Shown: one piece after another, positions 11,171 to 24,500 of the stretch | Position numbering within the stretch: the first letter of the stretch is position 1 | How the letters are laid out: each line of letters opens with the position of its first letter | DNA from: Gerris lacustris | Lineage: Eukaryota > Arthropoda > Insecta > Hemiptera > Gerridae | Length of the DNA: 64,000 nt | Direction of reading: 5' to 3' | Assembly (NCBI GenBank): GCA_951217055.1 | Contig: OX578286.1 | Location: forward strand, 10,613,550 to 10,677,549 | The notes under the pieces: model-generated | What the model saw: the letters and a program-made list of their open reading frames with translations, nothing else | Told to the model about the DNA's origin: nothing | Database searches by the model: none | Translations under genes and position numbers: made by a program

Positions 11171-12535
11171 TACAATGGATTACGATTTTTTTGTTTGATC
11201 TATATTGATATTAATTTAAGAAAACGTAGTAAAAAATAAGAAAAAGTTAGTACATTCCCGTCAAATTTAAAGAATTTAGATGATTTTGTGAGGGAAGCAA
11301 TCTGATTGGACTATGTCTTTAGCGGTAAATGAACAAATTTTTGAATAGAATATTAACTCGAAGGGTTGATTTTCAAGTGTTTTTTCATTATTTAATTTGT
11401 TTTATTTACATTAATAATTAGATTTTTAGTTCTTTTATAATCTAAAGATATCGTGTTATGATCTCCATTACATATATCCGTATTAGCTACAGTTTCATAG
11501 CTTTATATGAGACTTAAAGACGGTACCCGTAAGAGGTACCGTAGTTTTTTCTCCGTCAAATTCGTCATTCGGTATCAATAATTAATATACAAACAAATCT
11601 TTTGTCAACACAACTAGGTCTGATGAAACTTTTAATTTCCACAGATGAAATAAATATATAAATAAATAAATGAAAGCTTTGGAATCAAAAATTTAAAATA
11701 AAAGGACTTGTTAAAAATTGGAAAAGGTTTCAACTTAAATAGAATTTTTAAGATAGCGAGGTTCTGAAATTTCGGGAAAAAAATATTTACCTAATACAAC
11801 AAATGACAGAATAATCAATCAAGAAGGGGTAGAATATAGTTTTTGACTTTAGTTTTAACTGAATTCGTAATAGCAGGAGACCCTAACTTGGGCTCTTCCA
11901 AAAACAACAATCGCTGATAACAATCTGATATTATGTGATAGCTGGTAAAGGCAAATAAATCCACCCAATCGATGTAAATTGAATTATCTAAAAAGATACT
12001 AGATTCCGCCTAAGTAGCATAACTGATCTGAAAGACATCCTTTTGTCCTGTCCATAATCGTGATCCATGGGTTCCCCTATGGTTATCCCGTTTTGGATGC
12101 CTCATTGGGTCATCCTAAGGATTTCCTATGGATATTCTTAATGGGATGTCCAGTTAAGGGTATCCAGTTGGGGGTATCCTATGGACGTTACTTTAAGATC
12201 CTACGTATATCCTTATAACGGGATATCCAGTTAAAAGGTATCCTACTGGACGTACGGTTGCGGGGTCCTAAGTGTATCCTGATAGTTATGGTCACTCTTG
12301 GACTGCTGAATCGAAACTAATTAGATCTTCCTAACACATTGTAACATTATCTATCTGGTATAATTATATTATTGTTTCAGATATACATAGGTATAGGTAT
12401 AGACTTGTACGATCAGGCCCGTTTTAGACGTTCACTGCGCCCTGGGCACCCGTCACGATGCGCCTCCCCCCCCCCCCCCCAAAAAAAAAAAAACTGGTCT
12501 TTCTTACGATCTTACGCTTATACAACTTTAGCTAT
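11171..12535. other. Intergenic DNA without recognised gene
   Basis: AT-rich to 12050. From 12060 to 12290 there is a loose series of related words (GGATATCC / GTATCCTA / TCCAGTTAAGGG) that look like a decayed short repeat. At 12466-12493 a C15 run is followed by a long A run, next to a GCGCCCTGGGCAC stretch that also occurs near 17880; this is probably a transposon end. No coding evidence. Confidence 0.5.
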
Positions 12536-12540
12536 ACTTT

Positions 12541-12701
12541 TTGGAGAGATGGTCTTAACGTATATAATACACAAATAAAGTCAAGTATTTTCCACGCCTA
12601 CACAAATCCAAGTATATTTATTAATGTAACAAGATAAACGTGTGTATGAATTTCATCTGTCATGTGTCAATACATTATGACAAATAGATGTGTCCGCCAC
12701 A
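12541..12701 (-). repeat. 3' LTR of the gypsy element
   Basis: 161 bp, identical to 16785-16945. Minus strand begins TGTGGCGGACACATC. The outer base is fixed by the ACTTT target duplication. It is preceded (minus strand) by the polypurine tract. Confidence 0.9.
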
Positions 12702-12717
12702 GTACTCCCCCTCCCCT

Positions 12718-15700
12718 TTAAGAAAATGTTACTTTTCTTGTCCTTGAAGGGGTAGACTGTTCTTCACCTTCTGCTAAAACATATGCAGGTTTTATTCTGT
12801 CTATAGAGACAATTTTTTCTTTACCATTTACTAAAATTGAAAATGTTTTTTGTCCCTTCTTCAACACCTTGTGGGGACCGGTGTATGGTGTATCTAGCGG
12901 TTTTCGAACGCTGTCGTCTCTTAGGAAGACATGAGAAGTTTCTTTCAAATCGGGATGAATGAAGACTTTTCTTTTAGTATGCCTTGAAGCTGAAATAGGT
13001 CGTAGATTTCCCATGGCTAAGCGTAAGCGTTCAACGAATTCATGTTGTGGTTGATAATTTTGCTTTGAAGCAACGATAAGCTCGCCAGGTAGTTTCAGTG
13101 CTCGTCCGTATACCAGCTCTGCAGGACTGGCTTGTAAATCTTCCTTCACGGCTGCTCGCATGCCTAGCAATACTGATGGTAGGGTTTCTAGCCAGTTGCT
13201 GTTTTCCTGACATTTGAGTGCTGTCTTTAGCTGTCGATGCATACGTTCTACCATGCCATTAGCTTCGGGATGGTAGGCCGTTGTTCTTGTTTTTCGCGCG
13301 CCAATTAATTTTGCTAAAGCTTGAAAAAGTTTTGACTCAAACTGTTTTCCCTGATCACTTATGACGGTTGATGGAACTCCAAATCTCGCAACCCAGTTAC
13401 CAAAGAAAGCTTTTGCTACTGCTTCAGCCGTGATTTCCGTAATCGGTATGACTTCAGCCCATTTCGTGTATCGATCTATGCACGTGAGTAGATATCGAAA
13501 ACCGTTACGTTGTGGCAAAGGACCAACTAAATCGATATGGACTATGTTAAAACGTTCGGTATCCTGTGGAAAATCTGCGATTGGAGATTTGGTGTGACGA
13601 TGTATTTTAGCTTTCTGACAGGCTTCACACGTTTTAACCCAATCTGCACAGTTTTTGTCCATTCCTGGCCAGATAAAACGCTGTCTTACAAGTTTTGAAG
13701 TTGTTTTCCGACCTGGATGTGAAAGGTTATGGATTGTAGAGAATACGTTTTTTCTGTGTGAACGAGGGATGTAGGGTCTGATCTTATCCTTGTCAAGAGC
13801 ACAATAGAGAGGTTTCGAAATATTAGGCAGGTTAGTCAGATGAAGTTTTAGAGATGACTTTCCCTGTAACAACATCTTGAGATCGTCGTCTCCCTGACTC
13901 TCTGCGATCTGCTCGTAATCTATGGTCGAAGGTACATTGATGGCGTTGATTCTAGACAATGCGTCAGCTACGATGTTCTCTGGACCAGCTACATATTGTA
14001 TATCAGTTGAAAACTGAGCTATAAAGTCTAGGTGTCTCAGTTGACGTGGAGAACACTTGTCGAGTTTCTGTCGAAAGGCAAACGTCAGTGGTTTGTGATC
14101 GGTGTATATTCTGAAGTCACGCCCTTCTAGCATATGCCGAAAGTACTTGACGCCAGAGTATACAGCGAGCAATTCCCTGTCATACGTGCTGTATCGTTTT
14201 TGCGTATCGGTGAGCTTTCCTGAAAAAAATCCAAGAGGTCTAGGACCTGTTTCTTCAATTTGGTGTAGTGCTGCGCCGATGGCAGTGTCTGAAGCATCAG
14301 TCGAGAGGTATAATTGACCATCTGGTTTCGGAAAAGCTAGTGTTGTAACGTCACCTAAAGCTTTCTTGCAAACTATAAATGCTTCTTCGGCAGCTTCCGA
14401 CCATTTAACTTTTGTGTTGTCTTTCTTTTTCTTTGACCCTTTTATTAAATCAGTCAAAGGTGCTTGCAATCCTGATATGTTTGGAATGAATCTGTGATGG
14501 TAATTTACCAGTGCTAGGAAACGCCGAACCTCCTGCACGGTTTCGGGTTGCTTGAAGTCTTGAATTGCTTTGATTCTATCTGATAGTGGCTTTAAACCTT
14601 CTGACGATATCTCATGTCCAAGGAAGCAAATAGATGTTTTTCCAAAGGTACATTTTGATGCATTTAAAGCGATGCCGTATTCCGAGAGACGTTGGAAAAC
14701 TTGTCTGACGTGGCTGAGATGTTCTTCTTCCGAAGTCGAGGCGATAAGAACGTCATCTATGTAAACATAAACAAAATCTAAACCTCGCAAGACATTGTTT
14801 ATGAACCTTTGCATCGTCTGGCCAGCGTTGCGAAGGCCAAAGGGCATTCGGACAAACTCAAAAAGTCCAAATGGTGTGATGACTGCAGTTTTTGGAATGT
14901 CATCAGGTTCAACTGGAATTTGGTGATAAGCCTTAGTCAGATCTAATGATGAAAAAATGTTCTTACCGTCTAAACCTTGAGTTAAGTCGTGAATATGAGG
15001 CAATGGGTATCGATCGGGAGTTGTGACTGCATTAAGCGCCCTATAATCACCACAGGGACGCCAGGTCTTGTTCTTCTTAGGCACCATATGTAATGCGCTA
15101 GCCCAATTACTGCTTGATGGACGACAGATACCTTGAGCGATCATGGACTCGAATTCGGCTTTAGCGTCTTTCAGTTTCTTCGGACAAAGTCTACGAGCCT
15201 TTGCGTAAACTGGTTGACCTGAAGTGATTATACGGTGAGTTGTTGAATGCTTAATTTCGGTGGGAAGAAAATCTTTCATAATTTGCGGAAAAGATGTTCG
15301 AAGTAATTGATAGTATATACTTTCTTCCTGCACAGCTCTTATCACAACTGCTTTCTCATTGGATATTGATACTGGAGTTCTGGTGTTCGTCAAACCATCT
15401 CTTAATTGTTTTCCTCTTAGATCGATGATGATGTTATGTTGTGTGAGGAAGTCTGCACCAAGGATCGGCGTGGTAACATCTGCTACGAGGAAGCTCCAAG
15501 TATACTTTCGACGGAGTCCAAGGTCGACCATAACACGATGTTCACCATAAGTCCGAATTCCAGTTCCATTGGCTGCAAATATTCTGAAGGATGGATCAGG
15601 TACTCTTCTACGAAGGCGGTTGGCTGGTAACACTGAAAGGTCAGCGCCCGTGTCGATTAAATATTTCCAGCCCATACTCTTATCGGTAATCCATAGGCGG

Positions 15701-15768
15701 CTCGATTTATGTTCACCCTGCTGCACCGCCGCGAGTGCAGGGCTTGTTAGTTTTTTGCTTCTTTGTTC
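12718..15768 (-). CDS. pol: Gypsy-element Pol (protease, RT, RNase H, integrase)
   Basis: An open frame of roughly 1015 codons in the -1 frame relative to gag. The first open codon is near 15768, and a GTG at 15726 is not a likely true start. Domains in order, numbered from 15726: aspartic protease with [10 protein letters not shown] (Asp about 25); reverse transcriptase with [12 protein letters not shown] (about 320); RNase H with [15 protein letters not shown]; integrase with an HHCC zinc finger (HNLSHPGR ... CEACQ) and a DDE core ([27 protein letters not shown]). Integrase is C-terminal of RNase H, the Ty3/gypsy order. No stops or frameshifts are seen, so the enzyme set looks functional. 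Expression most likely needs ribosomal frameshifting from gag. Confidence 0.93.
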   Translation of the reverse strand, partial: EQRSKKLTSPALAAVQQGEHKSSRLWITDKSMGWKYLIDTGADLSVLPANRLRRRVPDPSFRIFAANGTGIRTYGEHRVMVDLGLRRKYTWSFLVADVTTPILGADFLTQHNIIIDLRGKQLRDGLTNTRTPVSISNEKAVVIRAVQEESIYYQLLRTSFPQIMKDFLPTEIKHSTTHRIITSGQPVYAKARRLCPKKLKDAKAEFESMIAQGICRPSSSNWASALHMVPKKNKTWRPCGDYRALNAVTTPDRYPLPHIHDLTQGLDGKNIFSSLDLTKAYHQIPVEPDDIPKTAVITPFGLFEFVRMPFGLRNAGQTMQRFINNVLRGLDFVYVYIDDVLIASTSEEEHLSHVRQVFQRLSEYGIALNASKCTFGKTSICFLGHEISSEGLKPLSDRIKAIQDFKQPETVQEVRRFLALVNYHHRFIPNISGLQAPLTDLIKGSKKKKDNTKVKWSEAAEEAFIVCKKALGDVTTLAFPKPDGQLYLSTDASDTAIGAALHQIEETGPRPLGFFSGKLTDTQKRYSTYDRELLAVYSGVKYFRHMLEGRDFRIYTDHKPLTFAFRQKLDKCSPRQLRHLDFIAQFSTDIQYVAGPENIVADALSRINAINVPSTIDYEQIAESQGDDDLKMLLQGKSSLKLHLTNLPNISKPLYCALDKDKIRPYIPRSHRKNVFSTIHNLSHPGRKTTSKLVRQRFIWPGMDKNCADWVKTCEACQKAKIHRHTKSPIADFPQDTERFNIVHIDLVGPLPQRNGFRYLLTCIDRYTKWAEVIPITEITAEAVAKAFFGNWVARFGVPSTVISDQGKQFESKLFQALAKLIGARKTRTTAYHPEANGMVERMHRQLKTALKCQENSNWLETLPSVLLGMRAAVKEDLQASPAELVYGRALKLPGELIVASKQNYQPQHEFVERLRLAMGNLRPISASRHTKRKVFIHPDLKETSHVFLRDDSVRKPLDTPYTGPHKVLKKGQKTFSILVNGKEKIVSIDRIKPAYVLAEGEEQSTPSRTRKVTFS

Positions 15769-16634
15769 TTATTGGCCATTGTACAAGGTTTTCTGCATTT
15801 GCGAGCATCCTTTCCATACTCTTGATGGTACCAGCATATATCTGACTCGTCATTGGTACTTTTCCTTGAAGCTGATCTTCTCCGGGAGTTATATCGATAG
15901 CGAGAACTACTTCGAAATCTTGGATTGTAACGGCCACGCACGATTGCCGCAAGCTCATTTACTTGTTTAGTTAATGCAGATACTTCTGATTGCATTGGTG
16001 TTGGATCTCTTGATGTTGAAGGTGCATTGTTAGATGCATGGTTGACAGTGCACACCTGACTACCAGTAACTTCTGTTATTTTGTCTGCGAGTACGGCAAG
16101 TTTTGAAAGGTCGGTCTCTTCATCACTTACAGAAAGAATCGCTTGAGTTTGAGAAGGTAATCTTTGTAACCAGAGTGAACGCAAAAATTGGTCAGTTACT
16201 TTAGAACCAGCAAGCTCCCGCATACGTCTTAGTAGTAGGCTTGGTTTATCGTCACCAAGTTCTATGCTCGTCAACAGTTGGCGAATCTTTTTTTCTTCCG
16301 AATCGGCGAAAGAATTAACAATGCGCTTTTTTAGTGCTTCGTATGCTCCATCTCGAGGAGGGGAGGCTACAATGTCCGAAACATGGTCTAAAATGTCCAT
16401 TTCCAGAGCTCCTACGATATGGTGGAATTTAGTTTCGTCTTCTTTAATTCCTGCAATTTTGAATTGGGATTCTATTTGAATAAACCAAAGGTGGGGCTTC
16501 GTTTTCCAAAAGGGTGGGATTTTGATAGATACTCGATTTAAATACGGTTGGTTCGTCGTTACATCTGATTGATTGATTTGAGAGAAACTTGAAGAGGTAT
16601 CGTTGGGATTAACGGGGTTTGGTTGCGGTAACAT
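15747..16634 (-). CDS. gag: Gypsy-element Gag polyprotein
   Basis: 295 residues, starting [12 protein letters not shown]. It packages element RNA into virus-like particles in the cytoplasm. The middle part ([17 protein letters not shown]...) resembles the capsid region of arthropod gypsy-like Gag. An Arg/Ser-rich basic segment (about residues 235-260) is followed by a Cys/His cluster, [18 protein letters not shown], an atypical zinc-knuckle-like motif in place of CCHC. The ORF ends in KEAKN, and its last codons GCA AAA AAC TAA contain a slippery heptamer. The start is the first ATG after the leader. Confidence 0.88.
   Translation of the reverse strand: MLPQPNPVNPNDTSSSFSQINQSDVTTNQPYLNRVSIKIPPFWKTKPHLWFIQIESQFKIAGIKEDETKFHHIVGALEMDILDHVSDIVASPPRDGAYEALKKRIVNSFADSEEKKIRQLLTSIELGDDKPSLLLRRMRELAGSKVTDQFLRSLWLQRLPSQTQAILSVSDEETDLSKLAVLADKITEVTGSQVCTVNHASNNAPSTSRDPTPMQSEVSALTKQVNELAAIVRGRYNPRFRSSSRYRYNSRRRSASRKSTNDESDICWYHQEYGKDARKCRKPCTMANKNKEAKN
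15750..15756 (-). promoter_or_regulatory. Predicted -1 ribosomal frameshift site between gag and pol
   Basis: The minus strand reads A AAA AAC in the gag frame, immediately before the gag TAA (15749-15747). This is a classical X XXY YYZ heptamer. A -1 slip leads exactly into the pol frame, which is open from 15768. I did not fold the downstream GC-richer stretch (GCCCTGCACTCGCGGCGG) to test for a stimulatory hairpin. Confidence 0.7.
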
Positions 16635-16784
16635 TTTCAGGTTTTTAAAAATATATTTTTTTAAATTTAATTTTTATTTTTAAAATGTCAATAATTTTAT
16701 AAGGTGTCAAAAAATAAAACTTACAAGGGTAGAATTTTGAATGCTCGTTCGATTGTTCTAACTCACAAGTCGCGGGTCACCACT

Positions 16785-16945
16785 TTGGAGAGATGGTCTT
16801 AACGTATATAATACACAAATAAAGTCAAGTATTTTCCACGCCTACACAAATCCAAGTATATTTATTAATGTAACAAGATAAACGTGTGTATGAATTTCAT
16901 CTGTCATGTGTCAATACATTATGACAAATAGATGTGTCCGCCACA
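16785..16945 (-). repeat. 5' LTR of the gypsy element
   Basis: 161 bp, identical to 12541-12701. It is followed on the minus strand by a primer-binding-site-like sequence and the leader to gag. Confidence 0.9.
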
Positions 16946-16959
16946 ACTTTATTACGATA

Positions 16960-17690
16960 TGTATTTCGAATTCCATGTTAAACGTTTCTAGAATAAAGCT
17001 TAAAGATCCCTACCTTGTAAAGGGAAGTTTGTTTTCATGCTATCGCGCACTAGGGGCAACCACTCACATTGCCCCCAGGCCACCCTTCACAACTTCAAAT
17101 TGGAGTGTATATTTTTGAGAGCATATTTGGATTCTACGGTGAAAAATAATAAAATTTTGCTCTAAACATTTATTCTTTCTCCAATATTTTGCCCTCTATA
17201 TATGAGCAAAATAACCCTTCCGAAAATAGTAAAACAGTAACACTTTATATCGTTAAAAAATCTAAACGGTTTGGAATAAATTAATGGAACTTGGGGAATC
17301 TGTACCATGTAAAGGGAAGTGTGTATTCATCCACTCGCGTACTAGGGGCAACCACCCATTTTGCCCCCGGGAGCTGAAATCTACCATTTTTATACTTTTG
17401 CCCCATATAGGGGGCAAAAATATTGGAGATTGAAAAAATGTTTCGAGCAAAATTTTATTATTTTTCACCGTAGAATCAAAATATTCTCTCAAAAATATGC
17501 ACTCCATTTGAAATTTTGAAGTTGGGCAGCCTGAGGGCAATGTGGGTGGTTGCCCCTAGTGCACGATAGCATAAAAACAAACTTCTCTTAACATGGTAGG
17601 GATCCCTCAAGTTTCTATAATTTATCTGAAACCGTTCAAAAGTTAAGAGGGGGTGGGGGAGACTTTTGGACCACCCTGTATATATGTATA
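16960..17690. mobile_element. Foldback element beside the gypsy 5' LTR
   Basis: Inverted arms of about 220 bp (about 16995-17215 and 17395-17620) share CACTAGGGGCAACCAC, CTACGGTGAAAAATAATAAA and CAATATTTTGCC. A third, shorter match lies at about 17290-17370. The right edge ends TTTTGGACCACCCTGTATA. Non-coding despite small ORFs. Confidence 0.6.
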
Positions 17691-17699
17691 TAGTAGCTA

Positions 17700-18527
17700 T
17701 ATATATCAATATACATAACTTGCCCATTCAGAGCGTACCTCAAGGGTGGCTAATATATTAGACACAGACCTATGAAGGGTTACATATTCCCATTTATATT
17801 TTTGTCTTTTAGCCGTGTACTGTGCTGGTACACGGCACCAGATATGGTACTCCCCCCCCCCCCCAAACCTTTTAAGTTGCGCCCCTGGGCACGTGCCCAT
17901 CGTGCCCCTATAGTTAAATCGGCCCTGTGTACGATTATGTACATTTTAAGTGGAAATTAAATAAATGCACCTAAAACGGAATGTAAACGGAAATGACACA
18001 GCCGAGTGGATATATTATAGACTGACATTCTGAAGGTATCGGGCTCAAATCTTGCAGGAATAACAGAACATTTCTAGTACCTACATTTCTAGTACCATTT
18101 CTAGTGCGAGTTTTCTTTTGCTCGAGGTAAAAGTTAGAAAGACCAGCGACTTTTTGACTGTTTTTTGCTCATCGAGTTGGGAGGTCGATATTGTCGATGT
18201 ATCGAAAACATCGATGTTTTGGCCAACCATTGTTTTGGCCATCGATGTTGACCATCGAAAGCATTGATTTTTTTGCTATCGATTTCTCAGCCCTAGTACG
18301 TAGGATGCTACGTAGTACGAGTTGTATCGAACAGATTTTTTCCATCATAATATCGAGATGCTTCTTAGATGCTAAACCATCATTACACATAGCAAATTAT
18401 CTCTTCTGATAAGATAGAATGAACCTGGGTTACCCATATGTTTTTTTTTTTCAAATTGGGCTGATGAAAGAAAAAGTTATTAGAAAAGTCCTAATTTTTA
18501 TGAGTTGAAAATCCCTTTGTTATAATT
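17700..18527. other. Intergenic repeat debris upstream of the M3-like gene
   Basis: A transposon-end-like stretch with C14 (17851-17864) and GGGCACGTGCCCA; a tRNA-like SINE head at about 17998-18062 (AGCCGAGTGGATA A box, CGGGCTCAAATCT B box); and a palindromic ATCGATGTTTTGGCC cluster at 18180-18290. The last about 100 bp before the ATG at 18528 should include the promoter and 5' UTR of the M3-like gene; no TATA box is evident. Confidence 0.4.
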
Positions 18528-21500
18528 ATGGCTGTGAATTTATTAAGCCGGAGAATAAAGAAATATGTTTTCCAACAACTTAGAAATGGATATATTGTTC
18601 TGTAAGTTCATTTAATTATATTTTTTAAAAGAAAAAAACTTTCGGAATCTTATAGTTATTCTTTCATTTGCTACAACATAAGCGATCTCTCGTTTAAATA
18701 TTTTTTAAAAGTGTTGTGTTGAAACTGTTTTTGTTGATTTTTTAAGGCTTCCTGAAGTGAATACGGATTCCGCAGAGAAAAATCCTTTATTTAAAGATGG
18801 ACTTCCTGAATTTGAAAAGTTAAGCCGTGAAAAATGCGTCAATGCTTTCGGCAAAATTATCCTTGATTTTGAACACTCCATTCGAGGGATTGAAGATGAT
18901 CTATTAAGTAATATACTTTAATACATTTAGAATTTTAATTAATTTATGATTAACTTTGTTTGTTATGCAAAAATTACATTCTTGATGTAATACTTATCAT
19001 AGTTCCGGGTTATTACTTGAAGTTAGTATCAGCGGCCACAAGATTCTTGTGAAATTTATAAATTATTTGGCCATTGAAGCATTTTAATCTCGTATATTTC
19101 AATATATGTGCTTAAATTAACATTGCTTTGATGTAATTGTGTGCAATCACTAGATAGATAATAAATTCTCAAAGTTTGTCTTTATCAGCTTAAATTCCTG
19201 GATAATTTACAGCCAAATACACATACATTTAATTGGTTTTCACCAGTCAAAGATATTCTTAGTACTACAATAGACTATGGTTGAGATAGGCTATGATTGA
19301 GATAGACTGTGATTGATATAGACTGTGATTGAGATAGACTATGCTTGAGGATAGACTGTGATTGATATAGACTGTGATTGAGATAGACTATGCTTGAGGA
19401 TAGACTGTGATTGAAATAGACTATGGTTGAGATAAACTGTGATTGAGATAGACTATGGTTGAGGATAGACTGTGGTTGATATAGACTATGTTTGAGGATA
19501 GACTGTGATTGAAATAGACTATGGTTGAGATAAACTGTGATTGAGATAGACTATGGTTGAAGATAGACTGTGGTTGAGATAGACTATGGTTGAGATAGAC
19601 TGTGATTGATATAGACTATGGTTAACCGTAGAACACTACCTATGCGTCAAAGTGACGTATTGAATTGATAAAAAGGGCTGCCAGTCGCCCATTTCATCTT
19701 CGTTCCCAACGTCGTATGCCTACCCTGTTTAATATTTATTATAATAATAATTTTTTTAACGCTTAGTTGTAAGAAATTTGACTGAAACAGACGAAAACAT
19801 TACTGTGAATAGATGTTACCTGATAGAAAATTGTGTTCCTCTTCTTATTAATACAGAAATGTGTACCTACTTTTTTTTAAAGAAATATTCATGAATCGCC
19901 TATTTATTTATTATAAACCGAACTAATAATGCATTTTTAAGTAACTTACTATATATATTTTGAGACTAAAAAATAGTTTAATTTAAATAAGATCCAATGA
20001 TAGTCACAGTAACGTATCGGTAGTAACAACTTATTAATATTTAACGGTAGTATTCTAGGGTTAAGATAGACTGTGATTGAAATTGACTTCTAATTGAAGA
20101 AGTTAATAGCTTCACTATAAGATAAATACTAACTAAATGTGTGGTTATTCGACTCCATTGAAGTAATGGTCTAATGCTCTAACAACAGGGCACTTATTTA
20201 CTTTACTTTAGCACCCCCCCCCCCCCCCATGGTTCTAAACAATAGTCTGCCCTACAAAAGTCTTAAAGGTTTGTGTGTTTGTCTCCCCAAGACATTGAGA
20301 CTCCTGGGGCAGTTTTATTACGCTATTTTAAAATTGAGTCTTATCACGTCTAAAACTAAATCTTATATTCCATTGTCTTAATAGTTAATTAGACTAAGGG
20401 ATATTATTACATTTATACACACAAGCGTGATATTCCTTTTGTTCCAAGGTACATTGTATCCCTTTCTCTTAATAGAGCTATATTTTTTTAGTTTCCTCCT
20501 TTATATTCTATATCAATGGACATTTTTAATAAATTTATAAGCTTAAAATACACTTCTTATAATTTCAGGTCATCATCTAGAGCCAGAATCAAAAGAACCG
20601 CTAGATGCATTTGATGACGTCATCGATCAAATGGAGAATACAGGAGCTTCGTTTGATACCACTTGGGGTTTGTTGAAATCTCTTTGCTACGTAGATCAGA
20701 AATTGATGCCTACAGATACTTACCTTCCTCTAAACGACAGGGCTCGAATGGCTCTTAGCTTGAAGTACAACAATAATCATATTTATAAAGCTGTTAAGGT
20801 ATGAATATTATATTAGTTATTTGTTTTATTCTTATAATGTTGAGGTGCTCTTAAGTGTTCGTTTATGTAGGGTTAAAAAATGTACTGATGATTATTCCAT
20901 TTAACTGGCTATATTTTATCCTTTGACAGCTTTGTTTTTCTGAACTATGTCTTTTTTTTGCTTCCGAGCTTACCGAAGGTAACGGTAGCTACGTGATCAT
21001 CCCGAAGAACGAAAAATGTTTAGGTCTATAATTTCAAAAATTCCTAGACAGAAATCCGTTTCAGACAGCAGGGAACAGTTTTGATTCCATGTCTGTCTGA
21101 CGCTCTATTTTTTATTATTTTTTTTTTTTTTAAATAAACATATCTTAAAAACTGCACATCTGGTTTTAATGAAATTTGGATGGTAGATCATGATTAGCCC
21201 ATTGTTGGTCCCATATAAGTTTCACCCTTCTGTGCTCATTTATTTCTCTTCCACATGCACACAAACATACATTTATTTACACCTATAGCTTCATAAGTAC
21301 TTATCTGATTTGTATGAAACTTTTATAGTTTTTTCAAAAGTAGCCGCAGATAGCGCCAGATTACTTTGAACCGCCTCCGCTCTTTAACTTTTGCTATATT
21401 GATTCTTTAATTCATGTAAAAAAAATCAAAATAATTTTGACTGATTAAAAATACGGGAGATAAAAACAAATTTGACAGTAAAAAATTTGCTTGTAAAAGC

Positions 21501-24500
21501 ATAAATCAATAAAGTACGTGATAGGATGAGAGGAAGCTATGTACCTCACCAATTAGCAGTCTATTTATGACATTGAATATATATTTTTTGTACATATTAT
21601 ATCACAAGCTTAGAACAAGGACTGTATGTAACACTAGGGCACATCTACCTCTTGTATGTATACACAACTGTCAGTGGTAAGCCTAACAAAGCTCGGAATG
21701 AGCTCGGATGTAACACTAGGGCACTTCTACCTCTTGTATATATACACAACTGTCAGTAGTAAGTCTAACAAAGCTCAGAACAAGGACTGTTATGTAACAC
21801 TAGGGCACATCTACCTCTTGTGTGTATACACAAATGCTGTCAGTGGGAAGCCTAACAAAGCTCAGAACAAGGACTGTTATGTAACACTAGGGCACATCTA
21901 CCTCTTGTGTGTATACACAAATGCTGTCAGTGGGAAGCCTAACAAAGCTCAGAACAAAGACTGTTATGTAACACTAGGGCACTTCTACCTCTTGTATACA
22001 TACACAACTTGTCAGTAGTAAGTTTAACAAAGCTCAGAACAAGGACTGTTATGTAACACTAGGGCACTTCTACCTCTTGCATACATACACAACTCCTGTC
22101 AGTAGTAAGTTTAACAAAGCTCAGAACAAGGACTGTTATGTAACACTAGGGCACATCTACCTCTTCTGTCAGTGGTAAGCCTAACAAAGCTCGGAATGAG
22201 GACTGTTGTGTAACACTAGGGCACTTCTACCTCTTGTATGTATACACAACTTCTGTCAGTGGTAAGCCTAACAAAGCTTGGAATGAGGACTGTTGTGTAA
22301 CACTAGGGCACATCTACCTCTTGTGTCAATTTGTAGACAGCCATCTTAGTTCTATTCAAAATTTTCTCTTTTCCTTAAAAACTTGTGGTTCACTGCATGA
22401 AACATTCTGCCAGCTGCAGTTATTCTGCTATTAATTTCCTGCTTTAGTCGAATACACAACTTCTGTCAGTGGGAAGCCTAAAATTCTTCTCAATTCCTTA
22501 ACCTTTGAAACTCTTTATCTTGACCTCCTTGTATAATATAATTTTTTTTTTTTTTAATTTCAGAATTGTGATGTCTCTAATCTAACTGAAGAAGAGCAGC
22601 GAGTTATCTCAAAATTTCTAATCGAAGGGAAACTCAACGGTCTTGAACTAAAAGGCGAAAACAAACTCATTTTCACAGAGATATCGAGAAAAATTGCCAA
22701 ACATTGTCATGACTTCAAAACTAAAAATGATGTAAGATTTTTTTTTTTTTTTGTTTTATTTATTTTTTATTAAAAGTAAAAGAAAGAGTTGATGGATATT
22801 AAGGTGGAACGATTTATTTTCTTCTATTTCCTTCTATATGCGTTTATAACTTGAGCTAATGGTATGCTACCAGGATTCGCTCTTATAACCTGATTCCTAA
22901 CTCTATCTCTCCTCGTCTTTCCCGCCATTGATCTCAGGTATCTCATTTCTTGAGCTTGAATTTTGCTTTCAAACTTATTTGTTAAGGCCCAAGATTCCGA
23001 ACCATAGCTCAGGACAGGTATGTACGTCGATTTTGTTAAGGTTTTAATTGTTGCCCAACTCAGTCGGCTGCTGGGGGTGGGAATAATATGGTTAGGGAGC
23101 CAAGTAATTCTCTTAATTTTAGAAATAATAAATCAGAACAATACATATAATGAATTAATGGTATATTTAATAACGTTATCACATATATATATATATATGT
23201 ATTATAATTATGGTAGCTACGCATATAAACTAATATCCTAGAATTGATAACAAGGGAAAGTTAGTTGGGTGTAATTAGTAGTTTTAATAAATAGAGAGGG
23301 GTTAACTTATTAGTGGGAGTCGGGAAACCTACGCTAATTTCATAAATTAATAATTAAATAAATAGACTAAAAATGAAATGAATAAATTAACAATAACTGA
23401 ATAAATTAACAGATAACTGAACATGCCTAACTGGTTTACTATTCGGGGATCCCCTATTAATATAATGCTAGAAAAACCTGGTGAGGACAGTGGTTGTGGT
23501 GGATGGTGGTGATGATGGTTATTGGTTGGCGTGGTGGCGAGCTGATGGGCTGTGAGCCGGATGGCCCATCCCTCAAGGGGTTCTCCTCAGAACCTGGGGT
23601 TGTTCCTGGCGCACCTCATTGCCGACTAGCTGGTCTCGAATCCCCTTAAGTCCTGGCCTTGCAGATCTGGCCGATCTTCCTGTTCTGCACGGTATGTGGG
23701 TGACTCGGACCTTAAAATCCGACTAGAAGTCGAACCACTTTTCGTGTACTCCACACTCCACACTGAACTCACTCTAACGACCTGCCTCACCAAAGCCCAG
23801 AGGCCAACTGAAGGAGAGTCTCCCAATCAGTTCGACCCTTGAACTACAACAGTGACCAGCAGACCTTCTACGCAGGTTGAACCTGGCCATTGTTTAGGGT
23901 CAAGAGTCGTTCATTTTAGAGAAATATTGTTCGATTATCCATTTCTGTAAAATCGATAAAATGTGGCACTATACTTTACCTTTGGATTTATGAAATGAAT
24001 AATTTCTTATTAATTTTAAATGTTTGTAGTCTAATAACAACTGTCTTATTTTATTTTATTTTATTTTACAGCTTTCAAAAGGACTTTTCAAGCATGTCGT
24101 ATCAGATTTCACACTGATTCAAGACTTCCCGCAGCACATTGTCAAATCTATGGCAGTCGATGGGTAATTATTTTACATTTTTTTGACATTTTCATGTTTA
24201 GGCTGTGCTACATAACTCGAAAAGTGTTACTAAAAAACGTTACCCGGTGTATCAAGGAGTTAGAAAGGTATAGGAGGTGTGCACAGTCTGTCTCCAGCTG
24301 TTGGGCCTCCATCCACCCCACGTCATAGGGCCGAAGTCGAAAAGATTTATACGTGTTTCATAAAAAATCATGATAATTATTATTTTAGTTTGAAGATACC
24401 TAGTTTTTAACGTAAACAATCATTTGCGTCTTATTTAAATTTTTAATTTCTTTGTTATGTCTACCTCTTTTATTTACCTCCATTCTTCCCATCTTATTTT

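Larger units (their letters stand above)
12541..16945 (-). mobile_element. Full-length Ty3/gypsy LTR retrotransposon, recently inserted
   Basis: A 4.4-kb element on the minus strand, bounded by two 161-bp LTRs that are identical by eye and by a 5-bp target duplication (ACTTT at 12536-12540 and 16946-16950). Order on the minus strand: 5' LTR 16785-16945, primer-binding-site-like stretch at about 16764-16782 (TGGTGACCCGCGACTTG), gag, pol, purine-rich tract just before the 3' LTR (about 12702-12719), 3' LTR 12541-12701. Both ORFs are open. Identical LTRs plus intact ORFs indicate a young, possibly active copy. It sits between R2 and the M3-like gene and interrupts neither. The very short LTRs and gag type recall Mag-like Metaviridae, but the clade is not established. 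Confidence 0.93.

Noticed and set aside
15713..15958. 81-codon ORF overlapping the end of gag
   Set aside because: Third-frame shadow of the gag/pol overlap region with no domain.
21605..22330. CRISPR-like array
   Set aside because: Eukaryotic context, 87-bp contiguous repeats with no unique spacers; an ordinary minisatellite.
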